Shown here: one piece after another, positions 12,098-20,807 of the stretch | How the letters are laid out: the number at the start of each line of letters is the position of its first letter | Numbering within the stretch: position 1 is the stretch's first letter | Assembly: GCA_937891975.1 (NCBI GenBank) | Contig: CALAUA010000013.1 | Coordinates: 1 to 64,000, forward strand | Source: an uncultured Bacteroidales bacterium | Lineage (GTDB): Bacteria; Bacteroidota; Bacteroidia; Bacteroidales; Paludibacteraceae | Reading direction: 5' to 3' | Length of the DNA stretch: 64,000 nucleotides | Made by a program: the position numbers and the translations under genes | Notes under the pieces: generated by a model | What the model was told of the DNA's origin: nothing | The model's input: the letters and a program-made list of their open reading frames with translations, nothing else | Databases searched by the model: none

Positions 12098-14355
12098 CCT
12101 GCTTCAGGGTCAAACCATTCGGGAATATCAAATTGCTCCTCTACACTATAGCCTAATTGCTCATCAGCATAGACTTTCTGCATATATATTGCCCAAATAG
12201 GCAAAGCCATATTGGCGCCTTGACCTGCTGACATATTATCAAAGTGGATACTACGGTCTTCACCACCTACCCATACGCCGCTTACTAGTGAAGGGGTGAA
12301 ACCTACAAACCAACCGTCTGAATGGTTCTGCGAAGTACCTGTCTTTCCACCCATTGGGGCTTTGAGCCCATAACGGAAGCGTGCACGCACGCCTGTGCCG
12401 TGATCCATAACGTTTTGCAACATATAGACCATTTTATAAGATGTTGTTTCACTGATAATTTCGTAGGTTTTAGGCATGAAGGTAGCCAATATATTGCCGT
12501 TGTTATCTTCAATGCGAGTGACGTAGAGCGGTTCCACACGGATTCCTTTGTTTGGGAAAGTAGTATAGGCATCCACCATTTCTTTTACGCTCACTTCGCA
12601 TGGTCCGAGGCAGAGACTAACCACAGGGTCAAGCTGTCCCTCAATACCAAATGAACGCATCATGCGCACGAGCTGTTCAGGAGTAAAGAGCGACATAAGG
12701 TAGGCGGTAATCCAGTTACTAGATTTCTCTAGTCCCCAATTAAGGGTAACCATTTCGCCTTGGTTAGCATGATGGTCATCGCGTGGTGTCCATGCCACGC
12801 CATTGCCGTCAATGAGGGTGATGGAGTCATTCACCGTACTATCACATGGCCACATACCTTCGTCCATAGCCAATGTGAATAAGTATGGCTTGATAGTAGA
12901 ACCTACTTGACGACGACCTGAAGTGACCATGTCGTATTGGAAGTGCGTGAAGTTTGGACCACCTACATATGCTTTTACTGCGCCTGAATGTGCATCCATT
13001 GACATGAAGCCACAACGGAGGAAGTGTTTGTTCCAACGAATAGAATCAAGCGGTGTCATGGTGGTGTCAATCAGTCCATTATAGGAGAAGACGCGCATAG
13101 TTACTGGGGTATTAAACACTTTTTTGATTTCCGTCTCGTTCATACCTTGCTTCTTGAGTGCACGATAGCGATCTGTCTGACGCATAGAACGATTCATGAT
13201 ACCGTCAATATCCTCTGGAGTAAGATCTTGAGAGAAAGGAGCATAAGATTTTTTGCGTTTTTCTCGGAAAAAATCCTTTTGAAGTGCTTGCATATGTTCG
13301 CAGACCGCTTCCTCCGCATATTGCTGCATGCGTGAGTCAATGGTGGTGTAAATACGCAAACCATCATGGTATAAATCATAGGGTGTACCATCGGGTTTGT
13401 GGTTTTTGTTACAGAAGCCATAGAGTGGATTTTCCTCCCATAAACGGCGGTCAATATCATACTGAAGCATATTCCACTCAGAGTAGTTGCTTCGCTTAGG
13501 TTCCTTGGCGGTTAGTATTTGTCGTAAATATTCGCGGAAATAGGGTGCAAGCCCTTGCTTATGGTCAACCGATTGGTATTTTAGTTCTATAGGCAATGCC
13601 TTGAGTGAGTCGCATACTTGTTCGGTGATATAGTCGTATTTGCACATTTGATTGAGTACTGTATTACGACGATTGAGTGCGTTTGCAGGGCGTCGTCTTG
13701 GGTTGTATAGTGCAGGGTTCTTACACATGCCTACTAGCATTGCTGCTTCTTCTATCTTCAGGTTTGCAGGGGTAGTACTAAAATATACTTGTGCTGCGGA
13801 TTTGATACCTACTGCATTATAAAGGAAGTCGAACTGGTTAAGGTACATAGTAAGTATTTCCTCTTTGGAGTATAGACGCTCTAGTTTGGTTGCAATAACC
13901 CATTCTATAGGTTTTTGCAGGGCACGTTCGAAAATGTTGTTAGCACGTGGTGACCATAATTGTTTAGCCAACTGTTGGGTGATGGTACTACCGCCACCTG
14001 CCTTGCCGAGCATAATAATAGCACGCATCAGTGACTTGACATCTACACCAGTATGGTCGTAGAAGCGTACATCCTCTGTAGCAATGAGCGCATTGATCAT
14101 ATTGGGTGAGATATCTGTATATGCCACACTGACGCGATTCTCATTGCGGTAGTAGCGTCCGAGCAATTGCATATCAGACGATATGACTTCTGTTGCAAAC
14201 TTATTCTTAGGATTCTGTAATTCATCAAGTGGTGGTAGATAGCCTAACCATCCTTTGGTAATCATCCAAAATAATACAATGATTGATACGATTCCTAAGG
14301 CGATTATGCCCCAAAACCATAATGCAAATGTCTTCTTAAATGTAGTACTTGCCAT
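12088..14355 (-). CDS. Class A penicillin-binding protein (transglycosylase/transpeptidase, PBP1a type)
   Basis: Polymerises and cross-links peptidoglycan at the inner membrane. The 755-aa protein has one N-terminal membrane anchor (about 12-32), a GT51 transglycosylase domain with EDVRFYDHTG (catalytic Glu about 93) and GGSTITQQLAKQL, and a transpeptidase domain with all three motifs: GSTIKP (catalytic Ser about 487), SSN (about 546) and KTGTS (about 669). Its start is 2 bp downstream of the hemW stop, and its 3' end overlaps the TPR gene by 10 bp. The length is typical of Bacteroidota PBP1a-like enzymes. Confidence 0.95.
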   Translation of the reverse strand: MASTTFKKTFALWFWGIIALGIVSIIVLFWMITKGWLGYLPPLDELQNPKNKFATEVISSDMQLLGRYYRNENRVSVAYTDISPNMINALIATEDVRFYDHTGVDVKSLMRAIIMLGKAGGGSTITQQLAKQLWSPRANNIFERALQKPIEWVIATKLERLYSKEEILTMYLNQFDFLYNAVGIKSAAQVYFSTTPANLKIEEAAMLVGMCKNPALYNPRRRPANALNRRNTVLNQMCKYDYITEQVCDSLKALPIELKYQSVDHKQGLAPYFREYLRQILTAKEPKRSNYSEWNMLQYDIDRRLWEENPLYGFCNKNHKPDGTPYDLYHDGLRIYTTIDSRMQQYAEEAVCEHMQALQKDFFREKRKKSYAPFSQDLTPEDIDGIMNRSMRQTDRYRALKKQGMNETEIKKVFNTPVTMRVFSYNGLIDTTMTPLDSIRWNKHFLRCGFMSMDAHSGAVKAYVGGPNFTHFQYDMVTSGRRQVGSTIKPYLFTLAMDEGMWPCDSTVNDSITLIDGNGVAWTPRDDHHANQGEMVTLNWGLEKSSNWITAYLMSLFTPEQLVRMMRSFGIEGQLDPVVSLCLGPCEVSVKEMVDAYTTFPNKGIRVEPLYVTRIEDNNGNILATFMPKTYEIISETTSYKMVYMLQNVMDHGTGVRARFRYGLKAPMGGKTGTSQNHSDGWFVGFTPSLVSGVWVGGEDRSIHFDNMSAGQGANMALPIWAIYMQKVYADEQLGYSVEEQFDIPEWFDPEAGCK

Positions 14356-14357
14356 GT

Positions 14358-15452
14358 TTATATTAAATCTTCAATTATTCTGTTGAGTATATGAAATCCT
14401 TTGGTGGTTGCCGCAATGTGGTTGCCACGTTGTATAAGCAATCCTTGTTTTATATAGGGTTGTGCTTTGTTGATGTCTATTTCATTGATGGCTATGCCTT
14501 GGCTTGTGCGCAGTCCGAGCATGATGCGTTCGGTGTGACGTTGCTCATTGGTTAATACTTCTCGTTCGGGCTGCAAATTGTGTGCCATTGCCTGCTCAAT
14601 ATATGCATCAATATCGCTGACATTCCATTGCCTAACCTTGCCATCGTAGCTATGTGCCCCTGCTCCCAGACCTATGTATGGTGTGTCATTCCAATAGTTG
14701 GAATTATGCTTTGAACGGCATCCTTTGCGTGCGAAGTTGCTAACTTCGTAATGCTCAAACCTGTTCGCGGTTAATTGCTCCACCAGATAATCATACATCT
14801 GCATTTCCGTATCTTCATCTATAGGTAGAATATGTCCTCTCTCCAATAAGGCTGTGAGCACCGTTCCTTCTTCATAGATGAGTCCATAGGTGGAGATATG
14901 TTGTACGTTAAGTTGCAGAGCCATTTGCACATCGCGTTGCCATTGCTGCATGGTCTGCGAGGGTAGGGCATACATAAGGTCAATGGATATATTATCAAAC
15001 CCTGCTGCTTGTGCAATGGCTACAGCATCTAGCGCTTGTTGCGTGTTGTGGCGTCTGCCAAGGAGGCGCAGCAAATCGTCATCAAAACTTTGTATGCCAA
15101 TGCTTAATCGGTTGATTCCCATTCTGCGCCATGCTTGAACTTTCTCCAACGTGATGTCACCAGGGTTAGCTTCAAGCGTAATTTCAAGCGATTGCGTAGT
15201 ATTGTGCAGCGATTGTAAACAGGTGGATATAATCTTATCCAAATCCGTGCAATCTAGTGTACTCGGCGTTCCACCACCGATATATATGGTAGATATCGTG
15301 TATTGGATATCGTGTATTGGGTATCGATCGTGCCATTCTGCGAGCAAGGCATCTACATATTGCGTCCTTTTCTCTAAATGCGTTGTAGAAAAGAAGTCGC
15401 AGTACTTGCACCTTGTTTTACAAAAAGGAATATGTATATATATCCCTGCCAT
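14358..15452 (-). CDS. hemW: Radical SAM heme chaperone HemW (coproporphyrinogen III oxidase-like)
   Basis: The radical SAM cluster motif C11-x3-C15-x2-C18 (CKTRCKYC) sits right after the IYIHIPFC start that marks the HemN/HemW family. GGGTPS and the GIQSFDD motif follow. At 364 aa it matches HemW (about 380 aa) rather than the longer HemN (about 455 aa), and it lacks the extra N-terminal part of HemN. HemW is thought to insert heme into target proteins. It lies 12 bp after ettA and 2 bp before the PBP gene in a leftward operon. Confidence 0.92.
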   Translation of the reverse strand: MAGIYIHIPFCKTRCKYCDFFSTTHLEKRTQYVDALLAEWHDRYPIHDIQYTISTIYIGGGTPSTLDCTDLDKIISTCLQSLHNTTQSLEITLEANPGDITLEKVQAWRRMGINRLSIGIQSFDDDLLRLLGRRHNTQQALDAVAIAQAAGFDNISIDLMYALPSQTMQQWQRDVQMALQLNVQHISTYGLIYEEGTVLTALLERGHILPIDEDTEMQMYDYLVEQLTANRFEHYEVSNFARKGCRSKHNSNYWNDTPYIGLGAGAHSYDGKVRQWNVSDIDAYIEQAMAHNLQPEREVLTNEQRHTERIMLGLRTSQGIAINEIDINKAQPYIKQGLLIQRGNHIAATTKGFHILNRIIEDLI

Positions 15453-15464
15453 ATTCCGAATAGA

Positions 15465-17138
15465 TTATTCTAGCTTACGATAGCGAATACGCTTAGGCTC
15501 GGTAGCATCATCGCCAAGGCGCATTTTCTTGTTCGCCTCATACTCCGAATAACTACCTTCAAACCAGAATACCTTGCTATCTCCCTCAAAAGCAAGGATA
15601 TGCGTACATATACGATCGAGGAACCAACGGTCGTGCGAGATGACTACTGCACAACCAGCAAAGTTCTCCAGACCTTCTTCTAATGCACGCAAGGTGTTCA
15701 CGTCAATATCGTTGGTTGGCTCATCAAGCAGCAATACATTGGCTTCGGACTTCAATGTCAATGCCAAGTGCAAGCGGTTACGCTCACCACCAGAGAGCAC
15801 ACCGCATTTCTTCTCTTGGTCAGCACCTGTGAAGTTGAAACGGCTCAGATATGCACGTGCATTCACTTCGCGACCCCCTACGCGGATATATTCTGTACCT
15901 TCCGAGATCGTCTCAAAAACGCTCTTGTTAGGGTCTATATTCGAGTGCACTTGATCCACATAACCCACGCGCACAGTCTCGCCCACGGCAAAAGTACCTT
16001 TATCGGCTTGCTCCATACCCATAATCATGCGGAATAGTGTTGTTTTACCCGCACCGTTAGGGCCGATAATACCTACGATACCATTGGGTGGAAGCATAAA
16101 CTCCAAATCCTCAAACAGCAGTTTCTCGCCAAAGGCCTTGCTTACGCCCTCAGCATTGATAACTTTGTTACCCAAACGTGGACCGTTAGGAATGAATATC
16201 TCCAGCTTCTCCTCGCGCTCTTTCTGCTCTTCATTCAACATCCTATCGTATGCAGCCAAACGAGCTTTACCTTTGGCTTGACGTGCTTTAGGTGCCATGC
16301 GTACCCATTCCAACTCGCGCTCCAATGTCTTGCGACGTTTGCTGGCTTGTTTCTCCTCCATTGCCATACGAGCGGTCTTTTGCTCCAGCCAAGAAGAGTA
16401 GTTGCCCTTCCATGGAATACCTTCACCACGGTCTAATTCGAGAATCCAACCTGCTACATTATCCAAGAAATAGCGGTCGTGGGTGATACAGATCACTGTA
16501 CCCGCATATTGGTGCAGGTGTTGCTCCAACCAGTCGATTGATTCCGCGTCAAGGTGGTTAGTAGGCTCATCCAGCAGCAGGATATCAGGTTGTTGAAGTA
16601 GCAAACGACATAGTGCTACACGACGACGCTCACCTCCCGACAGATGCTTCACTTGTGCATCGTCAGCAGGGCAACGTAATGCGTCCATAGCACGGTCAAG
16701 ACGTGTGTCTATGTTCCATGCATCCACGCTGTCGAGCTTATCTTGCAATTCTGCTTGGCGGGCAAGCAACTTATCGAAATCGGCATCTGGCTCAGCGAAT
16801 GCCATATTGATAGCATCGTATTCGGCGAGCATATCCATGATGGGTCGTACACCTTCTTGCACGCACTCGCGCACGGTCTTTTCGGGGTCAAGTTGAGGAT
16901 CTTGTTCTAGATAACCTACGCTATAGCCAGGTGAGAATACCACTTCACCTTCGTAATTCTTTTCAATACCTGCAATAATCTTGAGTAGGGTAGATTTACC
17001 CGCACCGTTGAGACCAATGATACCAATTTTTGCTCCGTAGAAGAAGCTAAGGTAGATGTTGTTAAGTACTTTTTTTTGTGGGGAGAAACTCTTGCTCACA
17101 CCCACCATCGAGAAAATAATTTTCTTATCGTCTGCCAT
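15465..17138 (-). CDS. ettA: Energy-dependent translational throttle protein EttA (ABC-F)
   Basis: A ribosome-binding ABC-F ATPase (557 aa) with two ATPase domains. The first has Walker A GLNGAGKST (42-50), signature LSGGERRRV and LLLDEPTNHLD. The second has Walker A GPNGAGKTT (about 360), LSGGERNRL and LLLDEPTNDID. The interdomain linker, with an ARQAKGKARL segment, carries the P-site tRNA interaction motif. The FSPQKKVL N-terminal form and the DPNKSVFETISEG segment are typical of EttA rather than Uup. First gene of a leftward operon with a clear promoter at 17216-17246. Confidence 0.93.
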   Translation of the reverse strand: MADDKKIIFSMVGVSKSFSPQKKVLNNIYLSFFYGAKIGIIGLNGAGKSTLLKIIAGIEKNYEGEVVFSPGYSVGYLEQDPQLDPEKTVRECVQEGVRPIMDMLAEYDAINMAFAEPDADFDKLLARQAELQDKLDSVDAWNIDTRLDRAMDALRCPADDAQVKHLSGGERRRVALCRLLLQQPDILLLDEPTNHLDAESIDWLEQHLHQYAGTVICITHDRYFLDNVAGWILELDRGEGIPWKGNYSSWLEQKTARMAMEEKQASKRRKTLERELEWVRMAPKARQAKGKARLAAYDRMLNEEQKEREEKLEIFIPNGPRLGNKVINAEGVSKAFGEKLLFEDLEFMLPPNGIVGIIGPNGAGKTTLFRMIMGMEQADKGTFAVGETVRVGYVDQVHSNIDPNKSVFETISEGTEYIRVGGREVNARAYLSRFNFTGADQEKKCGVLSGGERNRLHLALTLKSEANVLLLDEPTNDIDVNTLRALEEGLENFAGCAVVISHDRWFLDRICTHILAFEGDSKVFWFEGSYSEYEANKKMRLGDDATEPKRIRYRKLE

Positions 17139-17215
17139 ATCTTATTTATTTAAATATTTCAAGAGTTGTAAAAGTGTAAATGTTTTCAAAAGGCGCAAAA
17201 TACGCAATTTGGCTA

Positions 17216-17246
17216 CAAAGGTACAAAAAATATTTGACATGCACAA
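17216..17246 (-). promoter_or_regulatory. Promoter of the ettA operon
   Basis: Minus strand: TTG (17246-17244), 20 nt containing TGCATGTCAAAT, then TACCTTTG (17223-17216). It is about 80 nt upstream of ettA. Confidence 0.8.
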
Positions 17247-17310
17247 TATTGTCATATTTTTTTTTGTTTACCCAACGTTTTGTCTTTCTTTTTCTAATCC
17301 CTTATCGATA

Positions 17311-17365
17311 GTTAGTGATTAGTTAGTGATTAGTTAGTGATAAGTTAGTAATTAGTTAGTGATTC
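17311..17365. repeat. 11-bp unit tandem array (GTTAGTGATTA)
   Basis: Five units start at 17311, 17322, 17333, 17344 and 17355; two are exact and three have one or two changes. The array sits between the divergent ettA and 17508 promoters. The rest of this 369-bp gap holds only those promoters. Confidence 0.88.
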
Positions 17366-17419
17366 CTATATATTTGTAAAGGTTTTAGGACAAGAAAAAC
17401 AAAGTTTTTGTGGATTTTC

Positions 17420-17450
17420 TTGTATATTTGCATTTTTTTTTGTACCTTTG
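17420..17450 (+). promoter_or_regulatory. Promoter of the exported protein at 17508
   Basis: TTG at 17420-17422, a 20-nt spacer with a T tract, then TACCTTTG at 17443-17450. This leaves a 5' leader of about 50 nt before the ATG. Confidence 0.82.
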
Positions 17451-17507
17451 CGCGCTTTTTATAGGCAATGAAGAAGGTAAATTTTAATCAAAAAGATAAT
17501 TGAAGGT

Positions 17508-20500
17508 ATGAAAAAGTTTTTTACATGTATCAGCATTATAATGATGCTGTTGGGTATGCAGGTGTCGGCACAGGAGCCAACAATGCAATTAGGTCCGACT
17601 GATAGTTTCGGCTTTTTGAATGGTCCAGATGGCGAGATGTGGACATATACTGCAGATTTTACGACGAAGTCTAGTTTTTATACCTTTGTGGATTTGAAGG
17701 TATATGACTCCAAGAAGCAATTGGTGGGTCAGATAGCCGACTCACTAGTGATTGCAGATGAAAATGTGACGGGAGTGCGCGATTTGCAAGTAACGAGTTT
17801 CGTGACAAAGAAGTTCTTCAACTTTGACAACAACTATGAGTTGATGCTACTCATCACTGCTAATACGAAGCAATATGTGAATAAATACTTCAACCGCGTC
17901 TATTCCATCTATAGCGATAGTGTCAGCACACAGCCTGTATGCGAGATGCCTGGCAACATGGTAATGTCTAAAAACCTAGGCGAATACAACGAGAATTACA
18001 CGGTTATTTTCCGTCGTGATAGTGCAAACACCGCATCTGGTATGCAGTATTTTGACACCTATACCAAGGCATCGTATGCATCACCAGACCGTCCTGAGTT
18101 GAAGCACACCTTTGCTATTCCGTATAGCAATATTGCTGCATCGGACAACGATTTGTTCCCAGTCTTCATGGTGAAGAATGGTGCGTACATCAACTATGTG
18201 ACGACACAATATGAGAAACCCTATTTTGTCCCAGGTACACCATTGGATCAAGATCCTGTGGTTAATGAGAATAACAATCTGGTAATCACCTACCTCAATC
18301 AGAAATTCGACACCGTGCACACGACTAAGATTCCTGTGGTGCAAGATGCCAATGAGAAGTTGCTATACACCTTCCCATTGCTAGGTGGTCTAGGATTTGA
18401 TGGGGATATTATCATGAACTACAACGGCGGTAACACACCAGCGTATGTAGTTACTATGGAAAAATATGATTTGGATAGCGATGGGTCGGTAAAGTCGTAC
18501 TATCTGTATGACGTGGCTGGTCAAAAAGTGGGTACTATTGCAGAGAACGTGCTATCAAGCGTTCGTATGAACCCTATAGCAGGTCAAGAGGATCAATGGA
18601 TGTTTATCAAAGAGGAGTATGATGGTGAGTTCTTGTTTGTGAATGTTCCATCATGCACAGTAGAGTCTGAAATATCCATCTATTTGGAGGATGGCAAGAC
18701 CGTATCGCAGAATATAGATCGTTATCCAGTAGGTGATTCGTATCAGTATGTGGTAGCACTGCTGCAAGGCGACAACGAACAAGATGGTACCGTATCGCAG
18801 AAATTAGCATGGCTGAACAAGGATGGTTCGTTTAACCACTATGAGAAGATTAATCTTGGTCCACGCATTGAGGCTGCGAATGTGTATGTGAGTGCGGATG
18901 CTCTGAATCCAATGGTATTCAACACAGACGCTGCGCGCGAGTATATGGTACTAGTGAAGCGTTATGCCGAAAAGAACACGAATGACAAGGAGACAGCCCT
19001 GCTAGTATGTAGTACCAACGGAGATATTCTCTTGGATTATGGCAAAGATGCTAGTAAGGGTGGCGATATCAACACCGTTTTCCTACTGAATGCGCAGAAC
19101 GATCCACAATTGCTGACCATTTATACAAATGACAAAGGTCAATACACATTGAATTTCACTCAATTGCCACTAGCTGAAAAACCGCTAAAAGGTTCTGGTA
19201 CCGCGGAAGATCCCTATCAGATTACCTCTATGACTGATTTCATGAAGATTGAGAATGCGCCAGATGCGCACTATTTGGTGGTGAATGATGTGGACTTTAT
19301 GAGTGTACCATTTGCAGGATTGAAGACAGCATTTACTGGTGTCTTAGACGGCGATAATTACCAATTCAAGAACGTAAACTTGGATGGTAGTGGCTTGTTT
19401 GCTTTTGTCAATGATAATGCGACTATCAAGGATTTGGTGATATCACATCCAGTTATGCAGTTGGGTGAGGTATCCACTCCAGCAGGTATAGTAGTGAATA
19501 CGATTCAAGGCAATATGAGTGGCGATGATGGTTCGATGGAAGTAGAAAATGTAACAGCCACTCTGCAAAACATACAAATCATATCTCCTAAAGTAGTAGG
19601 AGAAGCATACAAAGGTATGTTTGGTGGTATCGCAGGTAATGCTTCGCTGTTTGTCAGCATCACTCAATGTTGGATGAAAGACGCCGCTATCACATTGCCA
19701 TTGGCAGAGGGTGTAGGTGGTTTGGCTGGTCAGTTGGCTACCTCTTCATACGTGAAAGCATGTGCATTTGATGGTGCGATAGAGGCAGGCAAAGTGGTAG
19801 GTGGTGCAGTAGCTACAGCTGGTAGCGGCGAGCAAATCAGCCATGTGCATGTGAATGCAGCTATTACAGGTAGCGAGCAAATTGGTGGTGTGATTGGTCA
19901 CAGCGAGCGTGCACCAATGAGCAATTGCTATGTAGAAGGTAGTTTGACCGCTAAATCCAACGCTATTGTGGCAAAGATGGGAGGTATGATTGGTGAGCTG
20001 ACTGTGAATGAGACAGGCGATGGACCGATTGTGATTGAAAACTGCTTGGTGGGTGTAGAAGAAATTAATTTACCAGCTGCGTTGGATAGTTTCTACGTAC
20101 ACCGTGTGATAGGATTCTCTGGTTCGGACAAGTACAATCACTTCGAAGGCAAATATGAGGACCCAGAAACAAAAATCAAGGGATGTTATGTAGTTTCCGA
20201 TTTAGCTCCAATAGATGCTACTATCCAATTGACTGACACGACTACCGAGGGTGCTAATCTATCTGCTACAGCATTCTTGCCAGAATGGTGTACAGAACAT
20301 GGTTTCAAGTTTGGGTCTGATGTAGCAGCTCCATGGGCTTGGAATGATGGTTATTTAATCTTGTGGTTCGAGGACAAATTATCCACTGATTTGGAAAATA
20401 TCTGGGGCAATTGTGGAGATGTGGTTGGTGGCAACAACCAAACGGCTAAGAAACTCATTATCAATGGTCAGATGTATATCCTACGCCACGATAACTTGTA

Positions 20501-20528
20501 TAGTGTCACAGGCGCGCGCGTAAAATAA
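17508..20528 (+). CDS. Large exported protein with GLUG-like repeats and C-terminal sorting-like tail
   Basis: The 1006-aa protein has a signal peptide (about 1-21). Its N-terminal 560 residues are beta-rich and I do not recognise them. Next comes the linker GSGTAEDPYQITS and a region of short beta repeats (about 565-850) of the type found in GLUG-containing surface proteins (VGGLAGQL, IGGVIGHS, MGGMIGEL). The protein ends in the tail INGQMYILRHDNLYSVTGARVK, also seen in varied form on six other genes here. Tails of this kind in Bacteroidales are thought to act as type IX secretion signals, so a cell-surface or released location is likely. It is followed by a terminator. Confidence 0.85.
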   Translation: MKKFFTCISIIMMLLGMQVSAQEPTMQLGPTDSFGFLNGPDGEMWTYTADFTTKSSFYTFVDLKVYDSKKQLVGQIADSLVIADENVTGVRDLQVTSFVTKKFFNFDNNYELMLLITANTKQYVNKYFNRVYSIYSDSVSTQPVCEMPGNMVMSKNLGEYNENYTVIFRRDSANTASGMQYFDTYTKASYASPDRPELKHTFAIPYSNIAASDNDLFPVFMVKNGAYINYVTTQYEKPYFVPGTPLDQDPVVNENNNLVITYLNQKFDTVHTTKIPVVQDANEKLLYTFPLLGGLGFDGDIIMNYNGGNTPAYVVTMEKYDLDSDGSVKSYYLYDVAGQKVGTIAENVLSSVRMNPIAGQEDQWMFIKEEYDGEFLFVNVPSCTVESEISIYLEDGKTVSQNIDRYPVGDSYQYVVALLQGDNEQDGTVSQKLAWLNKDGSFNHYEKINLGPRIEAANVYVSADALNPMVFNTDAAREYMVLVKRYAEKNTNDKETALLVCSTNGDILLDYGKDASKGGDINTVFLLNAQNDPQLLTIYTNDKGQYTLNFTQLPLAEKPLKGSGTAEDPYQITSMTDFMKIENAPDAHYLVVNDVDFMSVPFAGLKTAFTGVLDGDNYQFKNVNLDGSGLFAFVNDNATIKDLVISHPVMQLGEVSTPAGIVVNTIQGNMSGDDGSMEVENVTATLQNIQIISPKVVGEAYKGMFGGIAGNASLFVSITQCWMKDAAITLPLAEGVGGLAGQLATSSYVKACAFDGAIEAGKVVGGAVATAGSGEQISHVHVNAAITGSEQIGGVIGHSERAPMSNCYVEGSLTAKSNAIVAKMGGMIGELTVNETGDGPIVIENCLVGVEEINLPAALDSFYVHRVIGFSGSDKYNHFEGKYEDPETKIKGCYVVSDLAPIDATIQLTDTTTEGANLSATAFLPEWCTEHGFKFGSDVAAPWAWNDGYLILWFEDKLSTDLENIWGNCGDVVGGNNQTAKKLIINGQMYILRHDNLYSVTGARVK

Positions 20529-20684
20529 ATATGGTATCACCCACAGAAAGGTCTGCGCCAGAATGTGGGTGATATTTTTGCTTTGCTTCCTCTTGTAGAC
20601 ACTGTGGATATAGAGTTCGATACGCTAGAAAAAGATGAAAGCGTCGCATGGAATTATTATTTGATTCCATTGATGTACAAATGA
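20529..20684 (+). pseudogene. Possible decayed coding remnant
   Basis: Directly after the TAA of the 17508 gene, and in the same frame, an open stretch of about 51 codons runs to a TGA at 20682. It reads like protein, including VDTVDIEFDTLEKDES and VAWNYYLIPLMYK, but has no usable start codon and overlaps the terminator hairpin. It may be the tail of a lost gene or an earlier 3' end. This is a reading of the sequence only; chance cannot be excluded. Confidence 0.25.
20535..20579 (+). terminator. Rho-independent terminator after the 17508 gene
   Basis: A perfect 11-bp stem, TATCACCCACA (20535-20545) with TGTGGGTGATA (20564-20574), has an 18-nt loop and is followed by a T run. Confidence 0.8.
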
Positions 20685-20707
20685 AGTAACTTATGGTAAA
20701 TACAATA

Positions 20708-20740
20708 AAAATGCACATGGCGTTTGCACATGTGCATTTT
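20708..20740. promoter_or_regulatory. 12-bp inverted repeat over the -33 region
   Basis: AAAATGCACATG (20708-20719) and CATGTGCATTTT (20729-20740) form a perfect inverted repeat. The TTTG -33 box (20723-20726) lies in the 9-nt loop. The right half is the CACAT + T-tract extension seen in other promoters; the mirrored left half is seen only here. It could be an operator or a cruciform. Confidence 0.6.
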
Positions 20741-20754
20741 TTTTTGTACCTTTG
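20723..20754 (+). promoter_or_regulatory. Promoter of the exported-protein operon at 20808
   Basis: TTTG at 20723-20726, a 20-nt spacer starting CACATGTG with a T tract, then TACCTTTG at 20747-20754. It serves the three genes at 20808-27384. Confidence 0.87.
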
Positions 20755-20807
20755 CGGCGTTAATTTCATTAGCGTAAAAGTAACTAATAATTAAAATTTT
20801 GTATCGT

